From Paraburkholderia sp. PGU19 (GTDB lineage Bacteria; Pseudomonadota; Gammaproteobacteria; Burkholderiales; Burkholderiaceae), in NCBI RefSeq assembly GCF_013426915.1, contig NZ_AP023180.1, positions 1,550,001 to 1,614,000 of the forward strand: a DNA stretch of 64,000 bases, in the 5' to 3' direction. The notes beneath the pieces were generated by a model. It was not told the origin of the DNA. It did not search any database and was given only the letters and a program-made list of their open reading frames with translations. The first letter of the stretch is position 1. Each line of letters opens with the position of its first letter. Shown piece by piece: positions 54,136 to 62,774 of this stretch. The position numbers were made by a program, and so were the translations under genes.

Positions 54136-55514
54136 TCTCTTTCCTCATTCCTCCACGCGGGCAGGCGAACCGTGATGACGAGCCCAACCCGTCCTTCGCC
54201 CGGCGACATGGTAACCGTACCGCCGTGCGACAGCGCAATCTGATGGACGATCGCGAGCCCCAGCCCGGAGCCCTCGACATCGCTCGCCACCCGGTAAAAG
54301 CGCTCGAACACATGCGCGCGCGCTTCGGCGGGAATGCCGGGGCCGTTGTCCACCACCTGCAGCAACACTTGACTACCCTCACGCCGGCAAAGCACGGTCA
54401 CGCTTCCTCCTTCGTGCGTGTACCGGATCGCGTTATCGGCGAGATTCGACACGAGCGCCGCGAGCAGGCTCTCGCTTCCCGCCACATAGGTGCCCTCGGC
54501 CAACTCGGCGCCGAGATCGATCTGGCGCCGCTGCGCCGCGACCACCAGCTCCTCCAGCACCGACGACACCACTGCCGTCAGATCGACCCTGGCCTGCACG
54601 CGCGGCAACGACACCGACTCGGCCTGAGCGAGCAGCAACAACTGGCTCGTCATATCCGCCATCTTCTGGCTAGTGCGTCGAATGCCCGTCAATGCCTCCG
54701 TCAACGCCGGATCGCTCGGGTCGTACTGGCTCGCGCATTGCACCTGCGTGTTGAGCAGCGTCAGCGGCGTGCGCAACTGGTGCGCCGCATCGGCGATGAA
54801 TTGCCGCTGCGTTGTCGTATGCAGCTTCAGCCTCGCGATGCACTGGTTGATCGCATCGACGATCGGGCGCAGCTCGGTCGGCAGATGGTGCACGCGGATT
54901 GGCTCAAGCTCCATCGGCTCGCGATCGGCAACGTCGTTCTTGAGCTTCATCAACGGCCGCAATTCCATGGTCAGGCCGAACGGCACGAGCACCACGACCA
55001 GGGCAAGCATCAGCCACTGACGAATCAACTGCGGACGCCATAGATCTTTCACCATGGCCTGCCGCGATGCCTGCGTCTTGCCGACGATCACCGTGACCTG
55101 CTCGGCCTTGCCAGAGTCGTACAACTGCCGTTCATAGGCCACCGCGCGAATCGGCAGTTCGCCCAGCCGGGTGTTGTAGAACACCGGGTACCGCGTGCTG
55201 CCCGCGGGCGGCGTGAGATCGGGACTCCCGCCGAGCAGCCGGTCGTGGCCGGCGACCACCTTGTAGAACACGTGGTCCTGATAAGGCGACTCGAAAATTT
55301 CGAGCGCGGCAGGCGGGATATTCGCCGTCAGCGCACCGTTCTCCCAGTCGACGTCTTCGATGATGGTTCGCGCGGAGGACAGCAATGCGGCGTCTTGCAG
55401 CAGGTCGGCTGTCTGGCACGCGGCAACGTACGACATGTAGTCGGTTACGAAGACAAAGAGCGCGAGCGGCAGCAGCAGCCACAACAGCAGACGCGCACGC
55501 AAGCTAAGCAACAT
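54132..55514 (-). CDS. sensor histidine kinase (TctE-like)
   Basis: The 460-residue kinase has two membrane helices (about 9-28 and 165-185) that frame a periplasmic sensor domain of about 135 residues. A HAMP-like linker, then the dimerisation domain with phospho-accepting His245 (FIADAAHQLRTPL) follow. The ATP-binding domain shows NLADNAIRYT (N box), VDNGPGIP (G1) and GSGLGLAIV (G2). It overlaps the regulator gene by four bases. The upstream hairpin at 55571-55600 separates it from the ABC operon, so the pair probably has its own transcription. Confidence 0.93.
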   Translation of the reverse strand: MLLSLRARLLLWLLLPLALFVFVTDYMSYVAACQTADLLQDAALLSSARTIIEDVDWENGALTANIPPAALEIFESPYQDHVFYKVVAGHDRLLGGSPDLTPPAGSTRYPVFYNTRLGELPIRAVAYERQLYDSGKAEQVTVIVGKTQASRQAMVKDLWRPQLIRQWLMLALVVVLVPFGLTMELRPLMKLKNDVADREPMELEPIRVHHLPTELRPIVDAINQCIARLKLHTTTQRQFIADAAHQLRTPLTLLNTQVQCASQYDPSDPALTEALTGIRRTSQKMADMTSQLLLLAQAESVSLPRVQARVDLTAVVSSVLEELVVAAQRRQIDLGAELAEGTYVAGSESLLAALVSNLADNAIRYTHEGGSVTVLCRREGSQVLLQVVDNGPGIPAEARAHVFERFYRVASDVEGSGLGLAIVHQIALSHGGTVTMSPGEGRVGLVITVRLPAWRNEERE

Positions 55515-55570
55515 TCAATACTCTCCAACATGATCCGGCCATACCGATGATGAGGCCGGCAAAACGCGAC

Positions 55571-55600
55571 GCCGTCCTTGCCTTTTCCGGCAAGGACGGC
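55571..55600. terminator. 12-bp perfect hairpin between the ABC operon and the kinase
   Basis: GCCGTCCTTGCC (55571-55582), a six-base loop and the exact complement (55589-55600) follow the permease stop by 20 bp. A weak GTTTT follows on the minus strand. It is a terminator or attenuator that limits read-through into the two-component genes. Confidence 0.7.
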
Positions 55601-55619
55601 TGTCTTTGAAAAACAAGCC

Positions 55620-56480
55620 TCAGAATGCAGCGGGCCTCCACTTCAGCAAGCGCTTTTCCAACGTGGTCAGCAGATAGTCCGTAGCGAGTGCGACCACGGC
55701 CAGCACGATCATCGCCGCGAACACGCCGCTCGCGTTGAATGCCCCCTGTGCGGTCGAAATCAGCAGACCGATACCTTGCTTGGAGCCGAGGAACTCGCCG
55801 ACCACCGCACCGACCAGCGCAAAGCCGAAGCTCACATGCAGGCTCGCGAGAATCCACGAAAGCGCCGATGGAATCACGACGTAGGTCGTCAGCTGGCGCT
55901 TCGAAGCGCCCAGGATCTGCGCGTTCGCGATCATGTAGCGGTCGGCTTCGCGCACGCCCTGGAAGGCATTGCCGAATACGACGAAAAATACCATGACCAC
56001 CGCGAGCGCAACCTTGGATGCCATCCCGAGGCCAAGCGCAATCACGAATACGGAGCCGAGCACCACGCGCGGAATCGAGTTGGCGATCTTGATGTAAATG
56101 TCGAACACGTCGGCGAGCAGCTTGTTGCGTCCCAGCACGACGCCGCACACGATACCAGCGACCGAGCCAATAAAGAAGCCGATCAAGGTCTCTTCAAGCG
56201 TAACCCACACCTGCACGAGCAGCGGCCCCTGCGATGTGCCGTTCTGGAACCAGTCGACGATCTGCAGGAAGATCAGCGACGGCATCGAGAAAAAGAATGG
56301 GTCGATCCATTTCAGGCGCCCGCAGAGTTCCCAGCCGCCGAGCAGGAGCACAAGCACGAGAATCCGCAGACCGATGATCAGGGCGTGCCGCTGCCGCAGC
56401 TTGCGTCGCGCGATCTGTTCGATCCTGGCCGCCGATTCGCCGTCGAACTCCATCTTCACAGAGCTATCACGAGATGCCAT
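55620..56480 (-). CDS. NitT/TauT-type ABC transporter permease
   Basis: The 286-residue permease has about six membrane segments and the SsuC/TauC docking motif (FGNAFQGVREADRYMIANAQ, then LGASKRQLTTYVVIPSALSWI) near residue 195. SLIFLQIVDWFQNG at the start and GFFIGSVAGIVCGVVLG match the nitrate/taurine/sulfonate class. I chose the ATG at 56478-56480; a TTG at 56513 would overlap the ATPase stop. With the ATPase and binding protein it forms a complete importer, probably for a small aromatic or sulfonated acid. Confidence 0.88.
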   Translation of the reverse strand: MASRDSSVKMEFDGESAARIEQIARRKLRQRHALIIGLRILVLVLLLGGWELCGRLKWIDPFFFSMPSLIFLQIVDWFQNGTSQGPLLVQVWVTLEETLIGFFIGSVAGIVCGVVLGRNKLLADVFDIYIKIANSIPRVVLGSVFVIALGLGMASKVALAVVMVFFVVFGNAFQGVREADRYMIANAQILGASKRQLTTYVVIPSALSWILASLHVSFGFALVGAVVGEFLGSKQGIGLLISTAQGAFNASGVFAAMIVLAVVALATDYLLTTLEKRLLKWRPAAF

Positions 56481-56505
56481 GAGTGTATTCCGTTGTGCCG
56501 TCGTT

Positions 56506-57303
56506 TTAAGCAATTTGTACTTCCTCGCGCAAGTCGTGCCAGATATCGCGCGAAATTTCGATAAAGCGCGGATCGTAGCGAATCTCCGACGTGACGCGCG
56601 GACGCGGCAGGTCGATCTCGTAGACCTTCTTGAGCGTCGCCGGGCGCGCGGTCAGCACGAACACGCGGTCGGCGAGCGCGATCGCTTCTTCGAGGTCGTG
56701 CGTGACGAACACCACCGACCCCGCGTTCGCCGACCACAACTGCAGCAGCTCGTCCTGCATCAGCGTGCGAGTCTGCATGTCGAGCGCGGAGAAAGGCTCA
56801 TCCATCAGCAGGATTTCCGGCTTGTTGATGAAAGTCTGCGCGAGCGCCACACGCTTTCGCATGCCGCCCGACAACTGATGCGGATAGTGCTTGCCGAACT
56901 TCTCGAGACCAACGCGGCGCAACCACTGGTTCGCCTCGTCGTAGGCCGCCGATTTCGAGCGGCCGCGAAAGAGCGGGCCGGCCGCCACGTTGTCAAGCAC
57001 CGAGCGCCACGGGAACACCGCGTCTGCCTGAAACACGAAGCCGATGCGCGGATCGATGCCGTTGACGGGCGCGCCCATCAGGTGCACCTCGCCGGCCGTG
57101 GGCTTCAGCAGCCCCGTGATCATGCTGAGCGTGGTCGATTTACCGCAGCCCGTGGGGCCGACAATCGCGATGAATTCGCCTTGCGCAACGGACATGCTGA
57201 AATCGCGCAAGGCGACGGTTGCCTTGCCGTCGGGAGAAATGAAGCGGCACGACACAGAGCGGAATTCGATAACCGGTGCGTCTTTGGGTAGAACTTGGTT
57301 CAT
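56506..57303 (-). CDS. NitT/TauT-type ABC transporter ATPase
   Basis: The 265-residue ATPase carries Walker A VGPTGCGKST (near residue 48), the Q-loop FVFQADAVFPWRSV, signature LSGGMRKRVALAQTF, Walker B ILLMDEPFSALD and the switch VTHDL. It is of the SsuB/TauB class. The ATG at 57301-57303 has an AGGA eight bases upstream; an ATG nine bases earlier is also possible. It lies 100 bp downstream of the binding-protein gene and 25 bp before the permease. Confidence 0.92.
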   Translation of the reverse strand: MNQVLPKDAPVIEFRSVSCRFISPDGKATVALRDFSMSVAQGEFIAIVGPTGCGKSTTLSMITGLLKPTAGEVHLMGAPVNGIDPRIGFVFQADAVFPWRSVLDNVAAGPLFRGRSKSAAYDEANQWLRRVGLEKFGKHYPHQLSGGMRKRVALAQTFINKPEILLMDEPFSALDMQTRTLMQDELLQLWSANAGSVVFVTHDLEEAIALADRVFVLTARPATLKKVYEIDLPRPRVTSEIRYDPRFIEISRDIWHDLREEVQIA

Positions 57304-57403
57304 CGGGAACATCCTGGGAAAAACCGGCGCCGCGCGAAGCGGCTCCGAAGCGCAATAAAGTCAGGCCGCGCCTGACGCACGAATGCAATCGGCTAACACC
57401 GGC

Positions 57404-58417
57404 TTACTTCGCGCTGACGAATTCGTTCGTGTAGGTTCTGGCCAGGTCCACATGCTTACCCTTGACCGACGGGTTGAAGGCCGACAGCACCTTCAACACA
57501 GTGGCCGGGCCGTCGTCGGGCATCTTGCCGTCCGACGTGTACATCGGCAGCGAAGCCTTCAGCGCGCTTACGTAGAGCATTTTGTCTTTCTGGTAGTCGC
57601 CCGGCATCTTCGCGGCGACTTCTTCCGCGCTGTGCGTGTGGATGAATTGCATCGTGCGCACGAACGCATGCGCAAGCTTGCCGGCCTGAGCCTTGTGCGA
57701 CTCTGCCCATGCGGCCTGCACGTAGAGGCTCGCCCCCGGGTAGGTGCCGCCGAGCGCGGCCTTCGTGCCGTCGACGGAGCGCATGTCGACCAGCACCTTC
57801 GCCTCGCCCGATTTCTGCAGCGCCGAAACGGTGGGTTCGGTGGTCATGCCCGCATCGATGCGGCCTTGCCTGATCGCGGCGATGAAGCTCGCGTCGGCGC
57901 CCACGGGCAGCATGGTGTATCCCGTCGATGGGATACCGTGCTGGCCAGCTAGGTATTGCGTGAGAAAGCTCGTCGACGAGCCAAGCCCCGTCACGCCAAG
58001 CGTTTTGCCCTTGACGTCGGCCATCGACTTGATCGCGTCGGCCGACTTTGTCGACACCATCTCGACTTCGCCCGGCACCTGCCCGAACACGACGATCGCC
58101 TTGACTTCCTTACCCTTGGTCTGCAGGTCGATGGTGTGATCGTAGAAACCGACGACGCCCTGGACAGCGCCTGCGAGCAGTTCGTTTTCGGCGTCGACGC
58201 CGGCGGGCTGCGACAGCAACTCGACATCGAGCCCTTCATCCTTGAAATAGCCGAGCTGTTCGGTCAGGCGTGCCGGCAGATAGATCAGCTTCGTAATTCC
58301 GCCGACCATGATCGTAATCTTTCCCGAATCGTCGGCCATGGCATGTTGCGATGCAATACCGAATAGCAGGCTAGACGCGAGGGCGATATGGCGAAACGTG
58401 CGGAAGGTGAGGCGCAT
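57404..58417 (-). CDS. NitT/TauT-type ABC substrate-binding protein
   Basis: The 337-residue periplasmic protein has a signal peptide (residues 1-28, ending SQHAMA) and the SsuA/THI5 fold: GGITKLIYLPARLTEQLGYF, KDEGLDVELLSQPAGVDAEN, GVVGFYDHTIDLQTKGKEV, and GVTGLGSSTSFLTQYLAGQH with the ligand-binding Gly-Ser-Ser. It is the first gene of the importer. A GGAGA lies nine bases before the ATG. The class binds nitrate, taurine, sulfonates, pyrimidine precursors or aromatic acids. The ligand here is not predictable. Confidence 0.88.
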   Translation of the reverse strand: MRLTFRTFRHIALASSLLFGIASQHAMADDSGKITIMVGGITKLIYLPARLTEQLGYFKDEGLDVELLSQPAGVDAENELLAGAVQGVVGFYDHTIDLQTKGKEVKAIVVFGQVPGEVEMVSTKSADAIKSMADVKGKTLGVTGLGSSTSFLTQYLAGQHGIPSTGYTMLPVGADASFIAAIRQGRIDAGMTTEPTVSALQKSGEAKVLVDMRSVDGTKAALGGTYPGASLYVQAAWAESHKAQAGKLAHAFVRTMQFIHTHSAEEVAAKMPGDYQKDKMLYVSALKASLPMYTSDGKMPDDGPATVLKVLSAFNPSVKGKHVDLARTYTNEFVSAK

Positions 58418-58951
58418 CGATTGTCTCCGTTCTTATCGGGAGCCGGCCCTATGCCGACTGTCTGTGTCGATGGCGGGATTCTAGAGGTGCAAACCCTTCT
58501 TCCTGCTTTCACGAAGATGCGCGTTCCGTACGGGATTTCCATGATGCAGACCGCAACAGGATTGTTAGCGTTGCGACAATGAAGATGGCAACTCGCGACT
58601 CAGGCGTGTGAACTTGGCGATGAAGCGTTGCTATTTCGGTGTGTGCGGATGTGAATCAAACGTGTCACTCCAGCGCAGACAAGTACGCAGCCGAGCAATA
58701 AAGCGGTGCGTAAAAAATGCCGTCGGCACTCGCGACGCGACGTTGAACTTATTCGAATCAATTCGGATGCAATGCGAATAAACACCTGTAAAAACAAAGG
58801 GATCTGCACTCAGTCGATTCAGAATTGTTCCTTTAATTCGTTCAAGTCCGTAGTTTGCATGCCGTTATGGCACAAGTGCGCCGACGCTCCGCTGACTGAC
58901 TCGCCACGTCAACGACCCGCTGACCACCATGAGCTAAACGAACGACGTGCC
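58418..58951. other. long upstream region of the ABC importer and degenerate sequence
   Basis: This stretch of about 530 bp is noticeably AT-richer than the genes near it from 58560 to 58860. It should contain the importer promoter. It has no supported gene; the right-hand part leads into the EAL remnant, and the sequence upstream of 58950 shows no EAL homology. Confidence 0.45.
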
Positions 58952-59317
58952 GAGATTACCGAAAGCGCGATCATGGACGATCCCAATCGCGCGATCGAAA
59001 CGCTGGACCGTCTGCACGCGCTCGGCATTCGACTCGCGGTGGACGACTTCGGTACCGGCTATTCATCGCTGTCGTACCTGAAGCGTATGCCGGTCGACGA
59101 ACTCAAGATCGACAAGTCGTTCGTGATGAGTATGACAGAACACAAGGACGACGAAACCATTGTGCGCTCCACGATCGATCTCGCGCATAACATGGGCCTG
59201 AAGGTGGTCGCTGAAGGGGTGGAGAGCGAAGAAGTGCTAACGCGCCTGTGCGAATTGCGCTGCGATCTGGTTCAGGGCTACCACTTGACGCGCCCACTGC
59301 CGCCGATGAAGCTCTAA
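58952..59317 (+). pseudogene. C-terminal remnant of an EAL-domain c-di-GMP phosphodiesterase
   Basis: The coding similarity begins abruptly at EITESAIMDDPNRAIETLDR and runs through LAVDDFGTGYSSLSYLKRMP, ELKIDKSFV, VAEGVESEEVLTRL and GYHLTRPLPP. These are the last 120 or so residues of an EAL domain. The Glu-Ala-Leu motif, and with it half of the metal site, lies before the break and is absent. The frame upstream is open to 58706 but unrelated to the domain. It looks like a truncated gene left by a deletion, and it cannot be an active phosphodiesterase. Confidence 0.8.
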
Positions 59318-59438
59318 GCATGGTTGATCGATTGGGCGATCGCACAATCGATCAACGAAAAACCGGGCGCTGAACCTGACCGGGTCGACCAGAAGCTGGC
59401 GGTTTGAACAGCGGTCATTGCGTCAAAGTACCGCCAGA

Positions 59439-61130
59439 TCACACTTCGCGCACCTCTCGCATGGGCGCATGGGTGCGTTGCCGCGTTTCCCATCCTTCCG
59501 CGAGCCCGATATTCACGTCGGACGGCTGCAAAGTCGGAATGCCCTTCACGAGGTCGGCTCCACGTTCGGCGAGCATGATGGTGGGCGCGTTCAGATTGCC
59601 GTTGGGCTCCGTCGGGAAAACCGACGAGTCGATCACACGCAGTCCCGCGATTCCACGGACCCGCAACGCCGAATCCACGACTGCCATATCGTCCTCGCCC
59701 ATACGGCAGGACCCGCACGGATGCATCGTGCTCTCCAGACTCGCCCTGACGAACGCGTCGATCTCGGCGTCGGTCCGCACATCGGGACCTGGGGCAAGCT
59801 CGACGTCGCGGAAACGGTCCATCGCGGGTTGCCCGATGATCTCTCGCGTCAGTCGCACGCATCGCCTGAAACCCTCGCGATCCTCTTCGCGCTCCAGATA
59901 ATTGAATCGTATTTCGGGGTGAACGAAAGGATCGACCGATGTTGCGCGTACATAGCCACGGCTCTTCGGCTTGTTGGGCCCTGTCAGGATCATGAATCCA
60001 TGCCCCTTGAACGGTTTGTCGCCGTCGTAGCGCATGGCTGCCGGCAGAAAATGGAACTGGATATCAGGCCAGCGAAGGCCAGCTTCTGAGCGGATGAAGC
60101 CGCCAGCCTCGAAATGATTGCTGGCGCCCAAGCCATCCTTGAACAGTAACCAGCGCAAGCCGATCATGAATTTGCTGAACGGGTCCATCTTTCCATTCAG
60201 CGTGACGGGCTCCTTGCACGCATATTGAATGTAGATTTCGGCGTGATCCTGCAGGCTCTCGCCGACGCCAGGCAAATGATGCCTCACCTCGATCCCTGCG
60301 CGACGCAGGACGTCGGACGGCCCGATACCCGAGCGTTGCAACAGGTGCGGCGAGCCAATCGGCCCGGACGAAATCAGGACTTCCGCGCGGCAAAGTGCCG
60401 TATGCACGACACCGCCCTGTTCGTAGACGACGCCCGTCGCACGCTTGCCTTCCAGGAGGATATGCCGCGTCATCGCATGCGTGACGACACTCAGGTTGGG
60501 CCGCGTCATCGCAGGGCGCAGGTAGGCGTTCGCCGTGGACCAGCGCACGCCATCCTTGACTGTCATGTGCATCGCGCCGAAGCCTTCCTGCATATGCCCG
60601 TTGCAGTCGTCTGTTCCGATGTAGCCCGCCTGTACGCCCGCTTCGATCCACGCGCCATACAGCGGGTTTTGCATGTTGTTGCCGTTGTTCGTGCAAAGCG
60701 GCCCGCTATCTCCGCGATATGTGTCGCCGCCAAACTTGTAGTGCTCCGCGCGCCTGAAATAAGGCAGGCAATGACGATAGCCCCATTCTCTCGCGCCCAG
60801 TTCTTCCCATTCATCGAAGTCGTACGCGTGACCACGGATGTACACCAGCCCATTGATCGACGACGACCCGCCCAACACCTTGCCTCTCGGGCAGTGCAGT
60901 TGCCGCCCATTCAGATGCGGTTCCGGCGTCGTCTGGTATTTCCAGTTGTACTTCTTCGTGTTCATCGGCATCGAAAACGCACTGGGCATCTGGATGATGA
61001 CGCTTCGATCGCTGCCACCGTATTCCAGCACCAGCACGCTGACGGCGGGATCTTCGGTCAGCCGGTTAGCCAGCACACAGCCAGCCGATCCGGCGCCAAC
61101 GATGATGTAATCGTATTGCTCGGTTGCCAT
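59439..61130 (-). CDS. GMC-family flavin oxidoreductase (choline dehydrogenase-like)
   Basis: The 563-residue enzyme has the FAD motif [20 protein letters not shown] at the N-terminus. The GMC signatures [20 protein letters not shown] (near residue 85) and [20 protein letters not shown] (near 255) follow, and the active-site HPCGSCRMG and final [14 protein letters not shown] lie near 470-540. Length and pattern match BetA-type alcohol dehydrogenases. With an aldehyde dehydrogenase upstream and an NCS1 permease between, it probably oxidises an imported alcohol that the aldehyde dehydrogenase then takes to the acid. Choline is unlikely because betT and betI are absent and the carrier is not a BCCT. 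The ATG at 61128-61130 has an AGGA nine bases upstream. Confidence 0.87.
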   Translation of the reverse strand: MATEQYDYIIVGAGSAGCVLANRLTEDPAVSVLVLEYGGSDRSVIIQMPSAFSMPMNTKKYNWKYQTTPEPHLNGRQLHCPRGKVLGGSSSINGLVYIRGHAYDFDEWEELGAREWGYRHCLPYFRRAEHYKFGGDTYRGDSGPLCTNNGNNMQNPLYGAWIEAGVQAGYIGTDDCNGHMQEGFGAMHMTVKDGVRWSTANAYLRPAMTRPNLSVVTHAMTRHILLEGKRATGVVYEQGGVVHTALCRAEVLISSGPIGSPHLLQRSGIGPSDVLRRAGIEVRHHLPGVGESLQDHAEIYIQYACKEPVTLNGKMDPFSKFMIGLRWLLFKDGLGASNHFEAGGFIRSEAGLRWPDIQFHFLPAAMRYDGDKPFKGHGFMILTGPNKPKSRGYVRATSVDPFVHPEIRFNYLEREEDREGFRRCVRLTREIIGQPAMDRFRDVELAPGPDVRTDAEIDAFVRASLESTMHPCGSCRMGEDDMAVVDSALRVRGIAGLRVIDSSVFPTEPNGNLNAPTIMLAERGADLVKGIPTLQPSDVNIGLAEGWETRQRTHAPMREVREV

Positions 61131-61168
61131 GATCTTTCCTGATTCGTAAACTTGATTGCGTCGGTGGT

Positions 61169-62689
61169 CTAGAACCGCTGATCGCCCGTGGTGTATTGAG
61201 GCATCGTCTTCTCGACGTGTGCGATCACGGCCTCTTCGCGTTCGAGATCGAGCGATCGGCTCAGTGCGTAATACGCAATACCTGACACGACCAACCCGAC
61301 CAGCCAGGCGAGATCCAGGCTGCCCATCCTGCGCGCAAGCGGACCGACATAGACCTCGTTGGAACCGTCGAAGATGCAGAAGAACGGAACCATTGCCGCA
61401 AAGCCGATCGCATAAGAGATGAGTCCACGCGCGCCCCATCGGCCATAGATGTTGTTGTGAGGCAGGAAGAAGTGCGGGATCGCGTAGCGGCCCTTGCGAA
61501 CGAAAAAGTAATCCGTGAGATTGACTGCCGTCCATGGCACGAGGAAGTACAGCATCACAACCAGATAGATGTTCAGGACCGACAGCCCCTTGCCCGACGT
61601 GTAGATGCTGAGAGCAATACCCAGTTGCAGAAGCACGACGAAGATGACGGCAAGAACGCGTACTCGCGCAGTCGGCTCGACTTTCCGGAACGAATCGACG
61701 CCTGTGATCGCCGTGAGTTTCGCGCTGTAGATGTTCATCGCGATCACGGGCAGGAACGCAAGAATCGTGACGGCAACGACGACGCTTCCTAACCCCGGTG
61801 CGAGATCGCTGCCCACCTGGTTCAGTGCGACGAGCACATCCGTTGCGTGCAGGTGGTCTCCGAGCCATCCGCCTACTGCGATCATCCAGGCTCCCGACAA
61901 CGATGCGCCGAGAAACACCGCGGCGATCAACCTGCCGCTTGGCGTGTTCTTCGGCAGATAGCGCGAGTAGTCGGACACATACGGAGCGTAGGCAATGTTG
62001 TAGCTCGCCGCAGCCGCGAACTGGGCGATGAACCCCGTCCACGCAAAGCCGAGCGGCACGGGTGGCGTCGAGCCCGGTGCGACAGCCGGCAATGGCGCGT
62101 CATGCACCCAATGCAGCAAGACGGCCGCCGTCACGATGCCATACAGCGGCAGCGACAGATACAGCGCCCACTTGAAGCTGCGATGCATCCAGTCATGGCC
62201 GAGAATCGCAAGAATGGCGGCGGGAATCGTGACCACCAGTGCAACCTTGACGGGGTCCCAGCTGTAGAGGGTTTTCAAGCCCTGCATCATCAGCACGAGA
62301 TTGACGATGTTGAAACCCGCAAAGACGAACAACGTTGCCATCAGAACCAGCACGACGCCACGATAGCCGAACTGCGCTCTCGACTGGATCATCTGCGGAA
62401 GGCCGAGATGCGGCCCCTGCGAACCGTGAAACGCCATGAACAACGTGCCGAACATGATGCCCAGCGTGCCGGCTATCGTCGTCCACAACGAACTGAGACC
62501 CACGCTCGGGCCGACGAACCCGATGGTCATCGTAAAGAACGTGAAGTTGCCGAGAAACCAGAACGGTCCCTGCCGTGAAAGCCGGTCCGTTCTTTCGTGT
62601 TCTGGAATGAAGTCAATGGAGTGACCTTCAATCGATCCATGCTCGCTGTCGGCTGCGAAGCTTGTCGCAACCCTGTCCTGTGCTTTCAT
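61169..62689 (-). CDS. NCS1-family permease (purine/cytosine/allantoin type)
   Basis: The 506-residue carrier has about 12 membrane segments and the NCS1 pattern: [48 protein letters not shown] and the mid-protein [14 protein letters not shown]. The N-terminal arm contains the family Pro-Glu-His-Glu-Arg (IPEHERTD). NCS1 carriers take up nucleobases, hydantoins or related small molecules with Na+ or H+. It is 38 bp upstream of the GMC gene and 85 bp downstream of the aldehyde dehydrogenase. The substrate is probably the alcohol or amide precursor used by them. I chose the ATG at 62687-62689; the longer frame lies within the previous gene. Confidence 0.88.
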   Translation of the reverse strand: MKAQDRVATSFAADSEHGSIEGHSIDFIPEHERTDRLSRQGPFWFLGNFTFFTMTIGFVGPSVGLSSLWTTIAGTLGIMFGTLFMAFHGSQGPHLGLPQMIQSRAQFGYRGVVLVLMATLFVFAGFNIVNLVLMMQGLKTLYSWDPVKVALVVTIPAAILAILGHDWMHRSFKWALYLSLPLYGIVTAAVLLHWVHDAPLPAVAPGSTPPVPLGFAWTGFIAQFAAAASYNIAYAPYVSDYSRYLPKNTPSGRLIAAVFLGASLSGAWMIAVGGWLGDHLHATDVLVALNQVGSDLAPGLGSVVVAVTILAFLPVIAMNIYSAKLTAITGVDSFRKVEPTARVRVLAVIFVVLLQLGIALSIYTSGKGLSVLNIYLVVMLYFLVPWTAVNLTDYFFVRKGRYAIPHFFLPHNNIYGRWGARGLISYAIGFAAMVPFFCIFDGSNEVYVGPLARRMGSLDLAWLVGLVVSGIAYYALSRSLDLEREEAVIAHVEKTMPQYTTGDQRF

Positions 62690-62774
62690 CGTCTGATCCA
62701 CCCGGTACGGAAGGTTGATGCAATGAGGATTGGCGTCGCACACACCGCGCAAGCGCGCGGCGGCGCGGTATCCC

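Noticed and set aside
59439..61130. Calling the GMC enzyme choline dehydrogenase betA
   Set aside because: There is no betI, betB-type order or BCCT choline carrier; the neighbour is an NCS1 permease, so the substrate is open.
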